Shown: positions 27,513-36,864 of the stretch, piece after piece
Layout of the letters: the number at the start of each line of letters is the position of its first letter
Numbering within the stretch: position 1 is the stretch's first letter
NCBI RefSeq assembly: GCF_000429145.1
Contig: NZ_AUBH01000005.1
Coordinates: forward strand, 248,001-312,000
DNA: 64,000 nucleotides
Direction: 5' to 3'
Source: Aestuariibacter salexigens DSM 15300
GTDB taxonomy: Bacteria; Pseudomonadota; Gammaproteobacteria; Enterobacterales; Alteromonadaceae
The notes under the pieces: generated by a model
What the model was told of the DNA's origin: nothing
The model's database searches: none
Seen by the model: only the letters and a program-made list of their open reading frames with translations
Made by a program: the position numbers and the translations under genes

Positions 27513-28091
27513 ATGATTTCTATTTCCGAAGAAGCTCAGGCACATTTCGGCAAACTATTGGCTAATCAAGAGCCGAACACACACATTCGCGTCTTTGTGG
27601 TCAACCCTGGTACCCCTACCGCTGAATGCGGCGTGTCATATTGCCCGGCGGACGCGATTGAAGAATCGGATACACGCCTGCCATTCAATGGCTTTGATGC
27701 CATTGTTGATCAGGAGAGTGCGCCATTTCTTGAAGAAGCAGAAATTGACTTTGTGACTGACCAGATGGGCTCGCAATTAACATTGAAAGCGCCGAATGCA
27801 AAAGCTCGTAGAGTGGACGATGATGCACCGCTGATTGAGCGTATTCAATACATGATCGAGTCGGAAATTAACCCACAGTTGGCAGCGCATGGCGGCATGG
27901 TCGCGCTAATGGAGCTGACCGAGGATGGCGTTGCCATATTGCAGTTTGGCGGTGGTTGTAATGGTTGCTCGATGGTAGATGTGACCCTGAAAGACGGCAT
28001 AGAGAAGCAAATGCTGGAACGCTTCGCTGGTGAAGTGACAGCGGTGAAAGATGCAACCGAGCATGAGGCGGGTGAGCACAGCTATTATTGA
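27513..28091 (+). CDS. nfuA: Fe/S biogenesis protein NfuA
   Basis: A 192-residue protein with an N-terminal degenerate A-type carrier domain ([16 protein letters not shown]) and a C-terminal Nfu domain. The Nfu domain carries the cluster-binding CxxC at Cys149/Cys152 ([11 protein letters not shown]). The size equals E. coli NfuA. It delivers 4Fe-4S clusters to apoproteins. GGAAG precedes the ATG. The stop overlaps the start of the next small gene (TGATG). Confidence 0.95.
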   Translation: MISISEEAQAHFGKLLANQEPNTHIRVFVVNPGTPTAECGVSYCPADAIEESDTRLPFNGFDAIVDQESAPFLEEAEIDFVTDQMGSQLTLKAPNAKARRVDDDAPLIERIQYMIESEINPQLAAHGGMVALMELTEDGVAILQFGGGCNGCSMVDVTLKDGIEKQMLERFAGEVTAVKDATEHEAGEHSYY

Positions 28092-28354
28092 TGCGCGAAA
28101 AAATACGCCTGACTTTGTTCAGGCTAGGTAGTCACCCACAAAAAAGCTGGGCCCACTTTAAAGTGGGCCTGATTGTATTTTTTGTAGGAGCACTGTGCAT
28201 TCAGTTCAGCCCACAATTTATTGAATATCTTTATCACGCCGGGATTGCCATCGTGTTAGCAGGCTTTGCAATCGCAATGTATGGTTATGTCGGTATTTTT
28301 GCCAACCGTTTTTCCCGTTTCATCGAACGTCGCCCACGCCCTCCCAAGTTTTAA
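28091..28354 (+). CDS. Small two-span membrane protein, family not recognised
   Basis: An 87-residue basic protein with two hydrophobic segments, about residues 27-43 (GLIVFFVGALCIQF) and 52-70 (AGIAIVLAGFAIAMYGYVG). It ends in a basic Pro-rich tail (RFIERRPRPPKF). It starts at the ATG that overlaps the nfuA stop, so it depends on nfuA translation. A 20-bp perfect palindrome lies inside the coding sequence at 28150-28169. Confidence 0.7.
   Translation: MREKIRLTLFRLGSHPQKSWAHFKVGLIVFFVGALCIQFSPQFIEYLYHAGIAIVLAGFAIAMYGYVGIFANRFSRFIERRPRPPKF
28150..28182 (+). terminator. Perfect palindrome with T-run inside the small membrane gene
   Basis: GGCCCACTTT / AAAGTGGGCC is a perfect 20-base palindrome that can fold as an 8-bp GC-rich stem with a TTAA loop. 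A T-run (ATTTTTT) begins 8 nt later. It lies about 60 nt after the nfuA stop, within the next coding region. It may act as a partial terminator or attenuator for nfuA; the gap before the T-run makes this uncertain. Confidence 0.35.
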
Positions 28355-28447
28355 CATCTCAAATGGAAAGTAGGTCAATTATTTGCCCTAATTGCTGAAA
28401 CACCACTACGCTTTCTTGACACTCTGTTAGACAACTAAGGAGCGTCC

Positions 28448-28930
28448 ATGAATCGCGCAATAAAAATTCTGCTCGCCTTGTTTGCATCATTATTCTGTCT
28501 TTTCTACGCCATTCAGAATATTGCCAATCTCAGCGCAGCGCAGTGGTTTGTTGGTACGATGACAGCGATGGAAGGCCATCAGGCCTACCCTAATACATTT
28601 GGCTTCGCAGTAACGTCTCCATTGCTTGTGCAAATCATGCTGTGGATCATTATTTTGCTTGAACTCGCTGCCGGTTTGCTGGCTGGCAAGGGTGCTATTG
28701 ATATGTTTGTGCGGCGCAATGCCGATTCAGCTACGTTCAATCAAGCTAAAACATTGGCATTGGCCGGGACCAGTCTGGCCGTAGTGATATGGTTTGGAAT
28801 TTTCGGCGCCTTTGGGGGCGCATTTTTTCAGATGTGGCAGGTAGAAGCCGGTGTTAATGCCTTGCGAGATGCATCATTTTTCGCCCTTCAGCATGGGGTA
28901 GTATGGCTGATTATTCGTGCTGATGATTAA
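28448..28930 (+). CDS. DUF2165 family membrane protein
   Basis: A 160-residue protein with four membrane segments and the DUF2165 pattern: RAIKILLALFASLFCLFYA at the start, then WIIILLELAAGLLAGKGA and AVVIWFGIFGAFGGAFFQMWQ. The function is unknown. CTAAGGAG precedes the ATG by 5-7 nt. It is probably transcribed alone. Confidence 0.85.
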   Translation: MNRAIKILLALFASLFCLFYAIQNIANLSAAQWFVGTMTAMEGHQAYPNTFGFAVTSPLLVQIMLWIIILLELAAGLLAGKGAIDMFVRRNADSATFNQAKTLALAGTSLAVVIWFGIFGAFGGAFFQMWQVEAGVNALRDASFFALQHGVVWLIIRADD

Positions 28931-29006
28931 CACAGCGCTAGTTGATTATCTGCGCTTTCACTTCTAGCCTAATACTTAAGTCTACTCATCACTAAGAAGT
29001 ATACGA

Positions 29007-29693
29007 ATGACGAAATGCGCGCTAATCACCGGGGGTAATCGAGGTATTGGTCTGGCGATTGTTGATGGGCTATCCAAACTGGGCTACAAGGTGCTGCTCG
29101 GTGCGCGCGACACTGAGCACGCTGAGCAGGCATTGACGCACATACCCAGTCAGGACGTACATGTTGTCGACATGGATTTAGCCAGTGAGCAGTCAATTGC
29201 GGATCATTTCTCACGCGCAGTGGCAACCTACGGCGACATTGATATTCTGATCAACAATGCTGGTATTAACCTTGATGAGCCATTTCTTGGCAGCAATATG
29301 CAAAAAATGCAGGAATCAATGCAGGTGCATGTATTGGCACCGATGCAGCTAACCAAACTGACATTACCCGGTATGCTTGAACGAAACTTTGGCCGTATTG
29401 TAAATCTATCCTCAGGCTATGGGTCGTTTTATGAAGGGTTAGCCGGGCCGCTTAACTATTCAACATCCAAAGCAGCGCTGAATGCGCTTACGGTCACCAG
29501 CGCAAAAACCGTTGAGAATACCAATGTGAAAATTAATGCGATGTGTCCCGGCTGGGTACACACCCGCATGGGCGGTAAAGATGCGCCTCGCACACCGGAG
29601 CAGGGAGCAGATACCGCTATATGGCTGGCTTGCATTCCTGAAGACGGACCTAACGGTATGTTTTTCAGAGATAGAACGCCGATAAAGTGGTAG
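29007..29693 (+). CDS. Short-chain dehydrogenase/reductase
   Basis: A 228-residue classical SDR with cofactor motif TGGNRGIGLAI, NNAGI, catalytic Ser in NLSSGYG, and the Y-x3-K of YSTSKAAL, followed by PGWVHTRMGG. The Arg after the Gly motif suggests NADP(H). It is similar in form to plant-like carbonyl or tropinone-type reductases; the substrate is unknown. It is convergent with the MATE gene, 7 nt apart. Confidence 0.87.
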   Translation: MTKCALITGGNRGIGLAIVDGLSKLGYKVLLGARDTEHAEQALTHIPSQDVHVVDMDLASEQSIADHFSRAVATYGDIDILINNAGINLDEPFLGSNMQKMQESMQVHVLAPMQLTKLTLPGMLERNFGRIVNLSSGYGSFYEGLAGPLNYSTSKAALNALTVTSAKTVENTNVKINAMCPGWVHTRMGGKDAPRTPEQGADTAIWLACIPEDGPNGMFFRDRTPIKW

Positions 29694-29700
29694 CCGCTAC

Positions 29701-31017
29701 TTAACCGTAACGTCTATGGAACAGGTAGCCCAGTGACAGTCCGCGTGCCGCGAAAAATGCCAGCAGTGCGGTCCACAAGCCCCAGTTTCCGTAGTGCTGC
29801 GCGCTCCACCATACAGGAAAATACACAGCAATAGCGCTGATTATCATAGTATTGCGCATCGACGCTGCGTCTGTTAATCCAACAAAGACGCCATCGTAAA
29901 GAAAGCACCAGTGTGCAATGACAGGCAATAACCACACGATAACCAGAAATTGAGAGGCGTGTTGTTGCAACTCAGGTTGGTCTGACAGCAGGACGATAAT
30001 GGCATCGCCGAACACAAAAAATACCGCACTGTAGGATAGGGCAAACAATCCTGACCACAACAGTCCCAGATAGGTTGCGCGCTGTAGTTGTGAGCGGTCC
30101 TGACGTCCTTTTGCTTCACCAACCAGAGCTTCCACGGCGTAGGCAACACCGTCCAAACCTAGCGAAATCAACACAAAGAACTGCATCAGAATGGCATTGG
30201 TCGCCGCTGTCATTTCACCGATACGCGCGCCCTGAAACGCCATAAACGCCAGACATAGCTGTAATGCCATATTGCGCAGTAACATATTGCCGTTGATCTT
30301 TAGCATATCGCGCAATGAAGACACGCTCAGCCACATCCACAGGCCACTTAATAACAGCCGTTGACGCAGTTTTGGCAACGCGACAAGCATCGCCAAAAAG
30401 AGGCCCGTATATTCTGCAATGACGCTGGCTGCCGCTACGCCTTCAACCTGCCAGCCAAACCGATAAACAAATAGAAGATTCAGGGCGGCATTAAGCAGGT
30501 TCATAATGATTTGGATGAACATCACCTGTCGGGTCTGTTGCTGACCGACAAGAAAACCAATCAGTGCAAGGTTAATCAGTGCGGCCGGGGCACCCCAAAC
30601 ACGCACCTGAAAGTAATCAGTAACACTTTGTGCCATTAATCCCTGACTGTCAGACAGCGCCAACCCCGCCTTCAACAAAGGGACTTGCAACGCAATGATC
30701 ATCAGTCCCAGCAGCAGTCCTGCACTGACCCCCTGAACAAACACCTTTGCCGGACCATCGGGGTTATGACCTAGCTGGCCTTTTGCCTGGGCGCTCAGAC
30801 CGGTGGTTGCCATGCGCAAAAATCCACACAGCCAGTAAAGTTGTGTGAGGATCAACGCGCCAATCGATGCACCGGCTAAAAAATGGCTGTCTCCCATTCT
30901 TCCAAGCACAGCGGTGTCTACCAGACCGAGTAGAGGCGTGGTGACATTGGCCAGAATCATCGGCGCAGCCAGGCCGATAATCTTTGTGTGACTGACGTGC
31001 GTATTTGCCTTGCTAAT
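29701..31017 (-). CDS. MATE family exporter (DinF-like), start uncertain
   Basis: About 438 residues with 12 predicted membrane segments. The start of the conserved region (KIIGLAAPMILANVTTPLLG, then LVDTAVLGRMGD) is typical of DinF-type MATE proteins, which export organic cations or drugs using Na+ or H+. No ATG, GTG or TTG lies in frame where the family normally starts. The nearest candidates are ATT codons at 31023 and 31017, with GGGCGGAA just upstream. The only upstream ATG (31200) would lie 139 nt inside the divergent deacetylase gene. The next ATG downstream (30960) would cut into the first membrane helix. Confidence 0.82.
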   Translation of the reverse strand: MSKANTHVSHTKIIGLAAPMILANVTTPLLGLVDTAVLGRMGDSHFLAGASIGALILTQLYWLCGFLRMATTGLSAQAKGQLGHNPDGPAKVFVQGVSAGLLLGLMIIALQVPLLKAGLALSDSQGLMAQSVTDYFQVRVWGAPAALINLALIGFLVGQQQTRQVMFIQIIMNLLNAALNLLFVYRFGWQVEGVAAASVIAEYTGLFLAMLVALPKLRQRLLLSGLWMWLSVSSLRDMLKINGNMLLRNMALQLCLAFMAFQGARIGEMTAATNAILMQFFVLISLGLDGVAYAVEALVGEAKGRQDRSQLQRATYLGLLWSGLFALSYSAVFFVFGDAIIVLLSDQPELQQHASQFLVIVWLLPVIAHWCFLYDGVFVGLTDAASMRNTMIISAIAVYFPVWWSAQHYGNWGLWTALLAFFAARGLSLGYLFHRRYG

Positions 31018-31061
31018 GGTAATGTTCCGCCCAAGTACAACAGGGCCAATGTGGGTGAAAG

Positions 31062-32111
31062 ATGGGTAGATTTCAATGCTTTTTGTTCGTATGTCTGTTA
31101 TTCGCAGGGGCGGTAAGGGCGATGGATAACGCAACAATCCTCCTGTACCACCATGTTGGCAGTGAAACACCGCCTTCCACCACGGTAAGCGTTGAAACAT
31201 TCAAAACACACCTGGAGTACCTTGATAAACACACCACAGTGCTGCCTTTACAGACCATCATTGAGGCGTTACAAGCTGGCGAGGCACTGCCTGACAATGC
31301 CGTTGCGATCACCTTTGATGATGGTTATCGCAACATTTATGAAAACGCGTTTCCCTTATTAAAGCGTTACGACATGCCCTTCACGGTGTTCGTTAACCCG
31401 CCAATGATTGACACTTTCAGTTATCAGATGACCTGGGAACAGATGCGTGAGATGCAAAAGCATGGTGCGCAGTTCGCCAATCACACCAATGAGCATCTGC
31501 ATTTACTTGATCGCCAAAAAGATGAGTCCCACACAGCCTGGCTGAATCGTATCAGACAGGATATCGTCAGCGCCGAGCAGCTATTGCAAGATAAGCTGGG
31601 CTACAGCCTTAAGTATCTGGCTTATCCATTTGGGGAATACAATCGGGCCATCCAGCAGCTCGTCAGTGAGCTGGGCTTTATTGGCTTTGCACAGCAGTCA
31701 GGTGCCGTTGCCAGCTACAGTGATTTTACGGCCCTGCCAAGATTTCCCGCTGCCGGGATTTATGCCAATCTGAATACACTCAAAAACAAAATACACAGCC
31801 TGGCAATGCCGGTAAGCCAATTGCCGTTTGACGACCCTCAGCGTCAGTCGACAGAGTCGCCGGGAAGCTTTTCTTATCTGCTATCTCAGACTGAAGATGT
31901 TCGCATTAAACAGACCGGCTGCTATTTCTCGGGTGATAGGCTGGATGTGACAGTAAATGACAATAAAGTCACAGTGCAATTTGACAGCCCGCTGCCGGTG
32001 GGACGCTCAAGAGTTAACTGCACTGCACCAAGCGTCAGTCAAGCAGGTCGATTCTATTGGTTTTCACAACCGTTTTTTGTGCCCAGATCCGACGGTAGTT
32101 TTCCCGATTAG
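31062..32111 (+). CDS. Exported polysaccharide deacetylase (NodB homology)
   Basis: A 349-residue protein with a signal peptide (MGRFQCFLFVCLLFAGAVRA). The NodB domain has motif 1 AITFDDGY (metal Asp) and motif 2 NHTNEH, with YPFGEYN as motif 3. It probably removes acetyl groups from a glycan in the envelope. The C-terminal ~90 residues form a small beta-rich domain. The stop overlaps convergent GNAT by 4 nt. Confidence 0.88.
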   Translation: MGRFQCFLFVCLLFAGAVRAMDNATILLYHHVGSETPPSTTVSVETFKTHLEYLDKHTTVLPLQTIIEALQAGEALPDNAVAITFDDGYRNIYENAFPLLKRYDMPFTVFVNPPMIDTFSYQMTWEQMREMQKHGAQFANHTNEHLHLLDRQKDESHTAWLNRIRQDIVSAEQLLQDKLGYSLKYLAYPFGEYNRAIQQLVSELGFIGFAQQSGAVASYSDFTALPRFPAAGIYANLNTLKNKIHSLAMPVSQLPFDDPQRQSTESPGSFSYLLSQTEDVRIKQTGCYFSGDRLDVTVNDNKVTVQFDSPLPVGRSRVNCTAPSVSQAGRFYWFSQPFFVPRSDGSFPD

Positions 32112-32695
32112 AGCACATAAATCATGCGTAGATAGCCGTCAGTGCTAGCGCCTCTGATAAACCCGTTCGCTAAATAGAGGCCTATCGCTGGCTGGTTGTT
32201 CAGTGCAACATCCAGCACGACGTGGGTTTTGGCAATCTGTCTGGCAAAGGCGATGGCGTCGGCCAGCATGGCGCGGGCAATGCCGTGACCCCGATATTTC
32301 ATATCCACCGCAAGATGACCTATGCACAATTGATGGGCCTGCGGTGGTGTAAAAAAGCGGGTGCTTTCCCTGCTCCTAAACATTATATTCATCGCCTCCT
32401 CGATACCAAAAAAGCGATGTATCGAATCGACTGTGGCACGATCAAAATCTGCCGGCAATTTGTCATGCCAGCGGCAATACACGCCTGCAATATTTGAATC
32501 TGAGATGGCTACGATATGATTGGCATAGCCAAACTGACCGTCTGGCTGCGCGAGACTGGATTGCAAAAACTCTCGGGGTTTGACGTCGTCTCCGTGACCA
32601 AAAACAAAGGTGAGAATGTCAGGTGCGGAGCACATAATCAGCTCTGCAACGGTTTCTGCGTCACTAGCCTGTGACGGGCGAAGCGATATGTTCAA
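32108..32695 (-). CDS. GNAT family N-acetyltransferase
   Basis: A 195-residue acetyltransferase. The acetyl-CoA loop is KYRGHGIARAMLADA, preceded by the IGHLAVDM strand and followed by LDVALNNQPAIGLYLANGF, the standard motif order. The acceptor is unknown. It overlaps the end of the Sco gene by 4 nt and ends the ctaA-ctaB-sco run, but no functional link to the oxidase is evident. Confidence 0.87.
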   Translation of the reverse strand: MNISLRPSQASDAETVAELIMCSAPDILTFVFGHGDDVKPREFLQSSLAQPDGQFGYANHIVAISDSNIAGVYCRWHDKLPADFDRATVDSIHRFFGIEEAMNIMFRSRESTRFFTPPQAHQLCIGHLAVDMKYRGHGIARAMLADAIAFARQIAKTHVVLDVALNNQPAIGLYLANGFIRGASTDGYLRMIYVL

Positions 32696-33348
32696 GGCCC
32701 GGCAATAAGAACGGGGAGGTCATGCAAAATCTGCTCTGCGTCGCTGATCGACAACTGCCCAGGCTCATGCTCTGGTTTAAAGCGACCAATGACCTGTCCT
32801 TTCGGATTCACCACGACCACTGAAGCGCTATGATCAACCAGATAGTTTGGATTGTCTGTGCTGTCCGCCATGGCGTACATCATGCCCATGCTTCTTACCA
32901 GTGGGAACAATTGCGCATGCTCGCCCGACGCGGCAATAAAGTCGGGGTGGAAGAAGTTTATATACTGGTTCAGGCGTTCCGTCGTATCTCGTTTTGGGTC
33001 GACTGAAATCAATATAACTTGCAGTGCATCTTTACCGGTTTTCTCGATCAGTTGTGGATAAATGCGCTTTAACTCGGCCAACGTTGTGGGGCAGATATCG
33101 GGACAAAATGTGTATCCCACAAACACGATGCTCCATTTGCCAAGCAAATTCTGGTTGGTAAAAGCCTCGCCATCATGATCGGTTAGTTCAAATTCGGATA
33201 GTGCCCTGGGCTGTGGGTATGTCTGCAGATAGCGGGTCGACAACGTACGCTGATTGCCTGCAGAAGGAGGCGCTATCACTGTACTGACATATAAGCCAAC
33301 GCCTAACGCCACGATAGCGATAATGCCTATCAGGGTGTGTTTATTCAT
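32692..33348 (-). CDS. Sco1/SenC copper chaperone for cytochrome oxidase
   Basis: A 218-residue protein with an N-terminal membrane anchor (residues ~6-24) and a thioredoxin-like domain. Copper ligands are complete: CPDIC (Cys82, Cys86) and the His in VDHSAS (His173). Sco loads the CuA centre of subunit II. It overlaps ctaB and the GNAT gene by 4 nt each. Confidence 0.94.
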   Translation of the reverse strand: MNKHTLIGIIAIVALGVGLYVSTVIAPPSAGNQRTLSTRYLQTYPQPRALSEFELTDHDGEAFTNQNLLGKWSIVFVGYTFCPDICPTTLAELKRIYPQLIEKTGKDALQVILISVDPKRDTTERLNQYINFFHPDFIAASGEHAQLFPLVRSMGMMYAMADSTDNPNYLVDHSASVVVVNPKGQVIGRFKPEHEPGQLSISDAEQILHDLPVLIAGP

Positions 33349-34262
33349 AGCGTAAATTTCGCGTAATGATCTACCAGCAATACCACAAACAAAATCATCA
33401 GATGCAAAATGGAAAACTTAAACGTCTGCATCGCCGTGTTTTCATCCGGATCAAATTTCAGTTTCCACGCATAGTATAAGAAGCCCATATTCAACAGCGT
33501 CGAACCGCACAGGTAAATAAGCCCGGTCATGCCAACCAGATAAGGCATCAGACATATTAACGTCAGCAGGATGGTATACAGCAGCACCGACGTTTTAGTG
33601 AATTCGATGCCATGAGTGACTGGCAACATTGGCACTTCAGCCTTTGCGTAATCTTTTTCTCGATGGATAGCCAATGCCCAGAAATGCGGTGGCGTCCAGG
33701 TAAATACAATCAATACCAGTAACAGTGCGTATGCATGAACTTCGCCCGTTACCGCGGTCCAGCCAAGCAGCGGCGGCGCCGCACCGGCCAAACCGCCGAT
33801 CACAATATTCTGCGGTGTGGCACGCTTTAAAAACATGGTGTACACCACGGCATAACCAACCAGACTGGCCAGAGTCAGCATGGCTGTCAGGCGGTTTACC
33901 CAGAGTTCCAGGCATACATAGCCAAGTACGGCCAATACAAATGCGAATACTAAGGCCTTTTGCGGTGACACCTTGCCCTTTGGAACCGGACGGTTAAAGG
34001 TGCGCGCCATTTTGCTGTCAATACGGCGATCGACAACATGATTAATCACCGCCGCGGAGGAAGACAGCATACCGATACCTGCCAGTCCGGCGGTAAGTAC
34101 CTGCCAGCTGATCCAGGTATCGCTGGCTAAGCACATGCCGACCAACGCTGTTAATAACAGTAACAGCACCACTTTCGGCTTGGTCATTTCATAATAGTCA
34201 CGCCACCCTGCTGAAACATGTGTGGTAGCTTTTTGCTGCGAAACTGCAAGTGTTTTACTCAC
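33345..34262 (-). CDS. ctaB: Protoheme IX farnesyltransferase (heme O synthase)
   Basis: A 305-residue UbiA-family prenyltransferase with about nine membrane segments. The catalytic motif [19 protein letters not shown] (N-x3-D-x3-D) is present, as is the second acidic loop. It farnesylates heme B to heme O, the substrate of ctaA, whose gene lies 10 nt upstream. Confidence 0.94.
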   Translation of the reverse strand: MSKTLAVSQQKATTHVSAGWRDYYEMTKPKVVLLLLLTALVGMCLASDTWISWQVLTAGLAGIGMLSSSAAVINHVVDRRIDSKMARTFNRPVPKGKVSPQKALVFAFVLAVLGYVCLELWVNRLTAMLTLASLVGYAVVYTMFLKRATPQNIVIGGLAGAAPPLLGWTAVTGEVHAYALLLVLIVFTWTPPHFWALAIHREKDYAKAEVPMLPVTHGIEFTKTSVLLYTILLTLICLMPYLVGMTGLIYLCGSTLLNMGFLYYAWKLKFDPDENTAMQTFKFSILHLMILFVVLLVDHYAKFTL

Positions 34263-34272
34263 CTTGCCTCTC

Positions 34273-35250
34273 CTATGTTTTTCGGTACAACGTGTAGGTC
34301 AGCATCACCAACACTAATAATAAACACGCGGCAACAGCGTTGTGTGCGACGGCAACGGCAAGTGGCAGGCTATATACCACATTGCTCACACCCAACAGGA
34401 TTTGCACGCCCAATACGCTTACCATTAACACAGACAATGAGCGCACCAGGCCCGACGCTGCGTTAGAATAAAGTTTGAGTGCTAACCAGCACAAATAGAT
34501 AAAGGTCACCAACGCACCGAAGCGATGCACTACGTGCATTGTCATTCGTTCGTCGTAGGGGTGGACACCAAATTCATAGTTATCCGCTTCCGGTATACTG
34601 AATGCGCCGGAGAAATTAAGGTTCTCTACCCAGTTGCCTTCACAAACCGGTAATTCGGTACACGCCAGCGCAGCATAGTTGGCCGACGTCCATCCACCCA
34701 GGGCAATTTGCACGGTCAAAATGCCAATACCAAGCAGCGCAAAATTAGCATATTTACGCATATGTGAGTCGCCGCCGGGGATACGGTAGGGTGTGAGTCG
34801 CAAGTACAGCAAGAACAAACAGGACAACACTGAAAATCCACCCAGCAGATGCCCCATGACCACCGCCGGCAATAAATTTAATGTCACTGTCCACATGCCG
34901 AGCGCGCCTTGAAACATAACCAGTAACAGCAAAAACAACGGCAGTTTTAATGGTGACTGATAACTGCGTTTAACTACGCTAATAGCAAAAATAATCACAA
35001 TCAGCAGCCCCAGTGTGGCGGCAAAATAGCGATGGATCATTTCGTTCCAGGCCTTTTCCGCTTCTACGGGTCTGTCCGGAAAAGCTGCGTTGGCGCGTTC
35101 GATATGTTCATCGGTTTGCGGGATGGTTAAATGGCCATAGCATCCAGGCCAGTCTGGACAGCCAAGACCCGCGTCCGTCAATCGTGTGTATGCGCCCAGC
35201 ACAATCACGACCATAGCCAGAATAATGCTCGCAAGCACTAACTTCTTCAT
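34273..35250 (-). CDS. ctaA: Heme A synthase (COX15/CtaA)
   Basis: A 325-residue protein with eight membrane segments. It has the family features [19 protein letters not shown] at the start, EMIHRYFA with a heme-ligand His, and a second-half repeat with HVVHRFGAL. It oxidises heme O to heme A. It lies in the chain SURF1 - Sco-like - ctaA - ctaB - sco. Confidence 0.94.
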   Translation of the reverse strand: MKKLVLASIILAMVVIVLGAYTRLTDAGLGCPDWPGCYGHLTIPQTDEHIERANAAFPDRPVEAEKAWNEMIHRYFAATLGLLIVIIFAISVVKRSYQSPLKLPLFLLLLVMFQGALGMWTVTLNLLPAVVMGHLLGGFSVLSCLFLLYLRLTPYRIPGGDSHMRKYANFALLGIGILTVQIALGGWTSANYAALACTELPVCEGNWVENLNFSGAFSIPEADNYEFGVHPYDERMTMHVVHRFGALVTFIYLCWLALKLYSNAASGLVRSLSVLMVSVLGVQILLGVSNVVYSLPLAVAVAHNAVAACLLLVLVMLTYTLYRKT

Positions 35251-35261
35251 GAAACTTTTTC

Positions 35262-35825
35262 CTAACCGATGCGCGACAGCTTGAGGAGTTTACGCATGTC
35301 CGCGAGGATATCGCGACTGTGCAGTACTGCTTCTTGCTGCTCTTGTTGTGTGGCATAACGAAGCACAGCGTTATGCATGGTATCCAGTACGAAAATACCA
35401 TCCACAGCGCCATCTTTAAACACTTTATTTACAGTTTCATTATCAGACGTTAACACTTTTAGCTGATTGGATTCGGTAAGGCTACTCAATGCATTGACAT
35501 CGCTGTTTTCCACCATCACCGCTAGCGCTTCAGCACGGTCCATCTCTTTGCCAAGCGCCTGGAATACCTGATTTATGCTGAATAGCGCATTAGCACAGGT
35601 CGCTTCACAGTCTTCTGGCACCACATAAAGTAGCCGCCACTTCGGTGGTAATTCTCCGGTCAGAGCAGAGGCATCGATGACAGGGTCTAATAATTCTCCC
35701 TTGTTGGTGGCAGCGCGGTTAAACCAGTCATTGTCCAACGCTAATTTGGCGAGAATAACGGGCACAACAAACACAACAATCAATAGGATAAAGCTGAGCT
35801 TATTTTTTTTATTTGCTTGAATCAT
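35262..35825 (-). CDS. Sco-like membrane-anchored protein of the oxidase assembly cluster
   Basis: A 187-residue protein with one N-terminal membrane segment (residues ~11-29) and a thioredoxin-like domain. VVPEDCEATCANALFS contains a C-x3-C (Cys73, Cys77) at the place where Sco has its copper CxxxC. I see no matching His ligand. Such proteins regularly sit between SURF1 and ctaA. A role in copper delivery or thiol reduction is an inference. It overlaps SURF1 by 17 nt. Confidence 0.72.
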   Translation of the reverse strand: MIQANKKNKLSFILLIVVFVVPVILAKLALDNDWFNRAATNKGELLDPVIDASALTGELPPKWRLLYVVPEDCEATCANALFSINQVFQALGKEMDRAEALAVMVENSDVNALSSLTESNQLKVLTSDNETVNKVFKDGAVDGIFVLDTMHNAVLRYATQQEQQEAVLHSRDILADMRKLLKLSRIG

Positions 35826-36576
35826 AACGTCTCATTCGGTTTTTTACTGCAAACAGATACACAACTAAACAGGCTATCGCGAGGCCAAACCACTGTAACG
35901 CATAGCCAATATGCTTTTCAGCCGGCATGACGACAGGCTGCCACTGGCGTATGAACCCCTCAGGTGACTCATCTGTCAGTTGCATGATAAAAGGCAACAC
36001 CGGCTCATTCAGTGCCTGTGTAATAAATGAAAGATCGATTTGCTGAATGACCATCGGCCAGGCTCCACCTGGCTGGGCGGTTTCTCGTATAAATGCATTG
36101 GTGGACGGGATTGCTGCAATACCTTGCCAAACGACAGGTTCGCTGGCTAACGACACCAATGGCAACGTGTCCCGTCTGCCTGTTCCTTCAATCCAACCTA
36201 AGTTAACCAATAGGGTACCCGCGTTTGTCTGCGCAGGTACAAGTACCTCATACCCTATTCTCCCCTTGTGAGTGCGGTTGTCCAAAAATAGTAGTTTAGA
36301 CGTATCAGGTTTTAAGCTTGCGTAGAAGGGCATATCCCTTATATCGCTATTTTTGACTTTGGCTGCGACGATCTCGACAGACTGCGTGCGCTGACTGGCC
36401 ATTCGCTGTATATGTGCCTGCCTTGCAGATTTTTGTTCGGCTCGGTCAAGCTGCCACAAGCCCAGTGATGTCAGGATGACAACGCTTATGAAAGCGACTA
36501 AGGTTGCAATTATCGGAAAGTGACGAAAACGAGTCGAGGTACCCTGATTCATATTCTGGTTTTTGGTTGGGGACAT
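35809..36576 (-). CDS. SURF1 family cytochrome oxidase assembly protein
   Basis: A 255-residue protein with membrane segments at both ends (about residues 23-43 and 224-242). It has the SURF1 motifs LGLWQLDRAEQK, FLDNRTHKGRIGYEVLVP and LVNLGWIEG, and the C-terminal HIGYALQWFGLA. It helps insert heme A. ATG 36576 is used; ATG 36552 is an alternative. It is divergent from the DUF2909 gene. Confidence 0.9.
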   Translation of the reverse strand: MSPTKNQNMNQGTSTRFRHFPIIATLVAFISVVILTSLGLWQLDRAEQKSARQAHIQRMASQRTQSVEIVAAKVKNSDIRDMPFYASLKPDTSKLLFLDNRTHKGRIGYEVLVPAQTNAGTLLVNLGWIEGTGRRDTLPLVSLASEPVVWQGIAAIPSTNAFIRETAQPGGAWPMVIQQIDLSFITQALNEPVLPFIMQLTDESPEGFIRQWQPVVMPAEKHIGYALQWFGLAIACLVVYLFAVKNRMRRYDSSK

Positions 36577-36604
36577 CTACACGCGCTGTTGTAAGGGGAA
36601 AACG

Positions 36605-36814
36605 TTGTTCGTAAAAATTATCATTGGGTTACTGCTGGTGTTTATGATCTTCAATCTTGGTAAGGCGTTTTTTATCATGATACGCCACGAACCGGGAAAG
36701 GAGCCGATGAGTAAATTTATTGGGCGTCGGGTTATGACGTCAGCCCTCATTATCTTGCTCATCTTAATTGCTGTAGCCACCGGGCTTATTGAGCCAAACC
36801 CAAGGCCTTATTGA
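36605..36814 (+). CDS. DUF2909 twin-transmembrane protein
   Basis: A 69-residue protein with two membrane segments (IIIGLLLVFMIFNLGKAFF and MTSALIILLILIAVATGL) joined by a short basic loop, the DUF2909 form. The start is TTG 36605, chosen because AAGGGGA lies 5 nt upstream and the frame then begins at the family's usual N-terminus. The family is typically found next to SURF1 and subunit III, as here. Its role is unknown. Confidence 0.82.
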   Translation: MFVKIIIGLLLVFMIFNLGKAFFIMIRHEPGKEPMSKFIGRRVMTSALIILLILIAVATGLIEPNPRPY

Positions 36815-36827
36815 TCCCTCCCGTCTG

Positions 36828-36857
36828 AAAAAAAGAGGCTCAACAGCGTTGAGCCTC
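36828..36857 (-). terminator. Terminator of the cytochrome oxidase subunit operon
   Basis: A perfect 10-bp stem GAGGCTCAAC / GTTGAGCCTC with a 3-nt loop (36835-36857). On the minus strand it is followed by seven Ts. It lies 8 nt after the subunit III stop. Confidence 0.92.
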
Positions 36858-36864
36858 CAAACCA

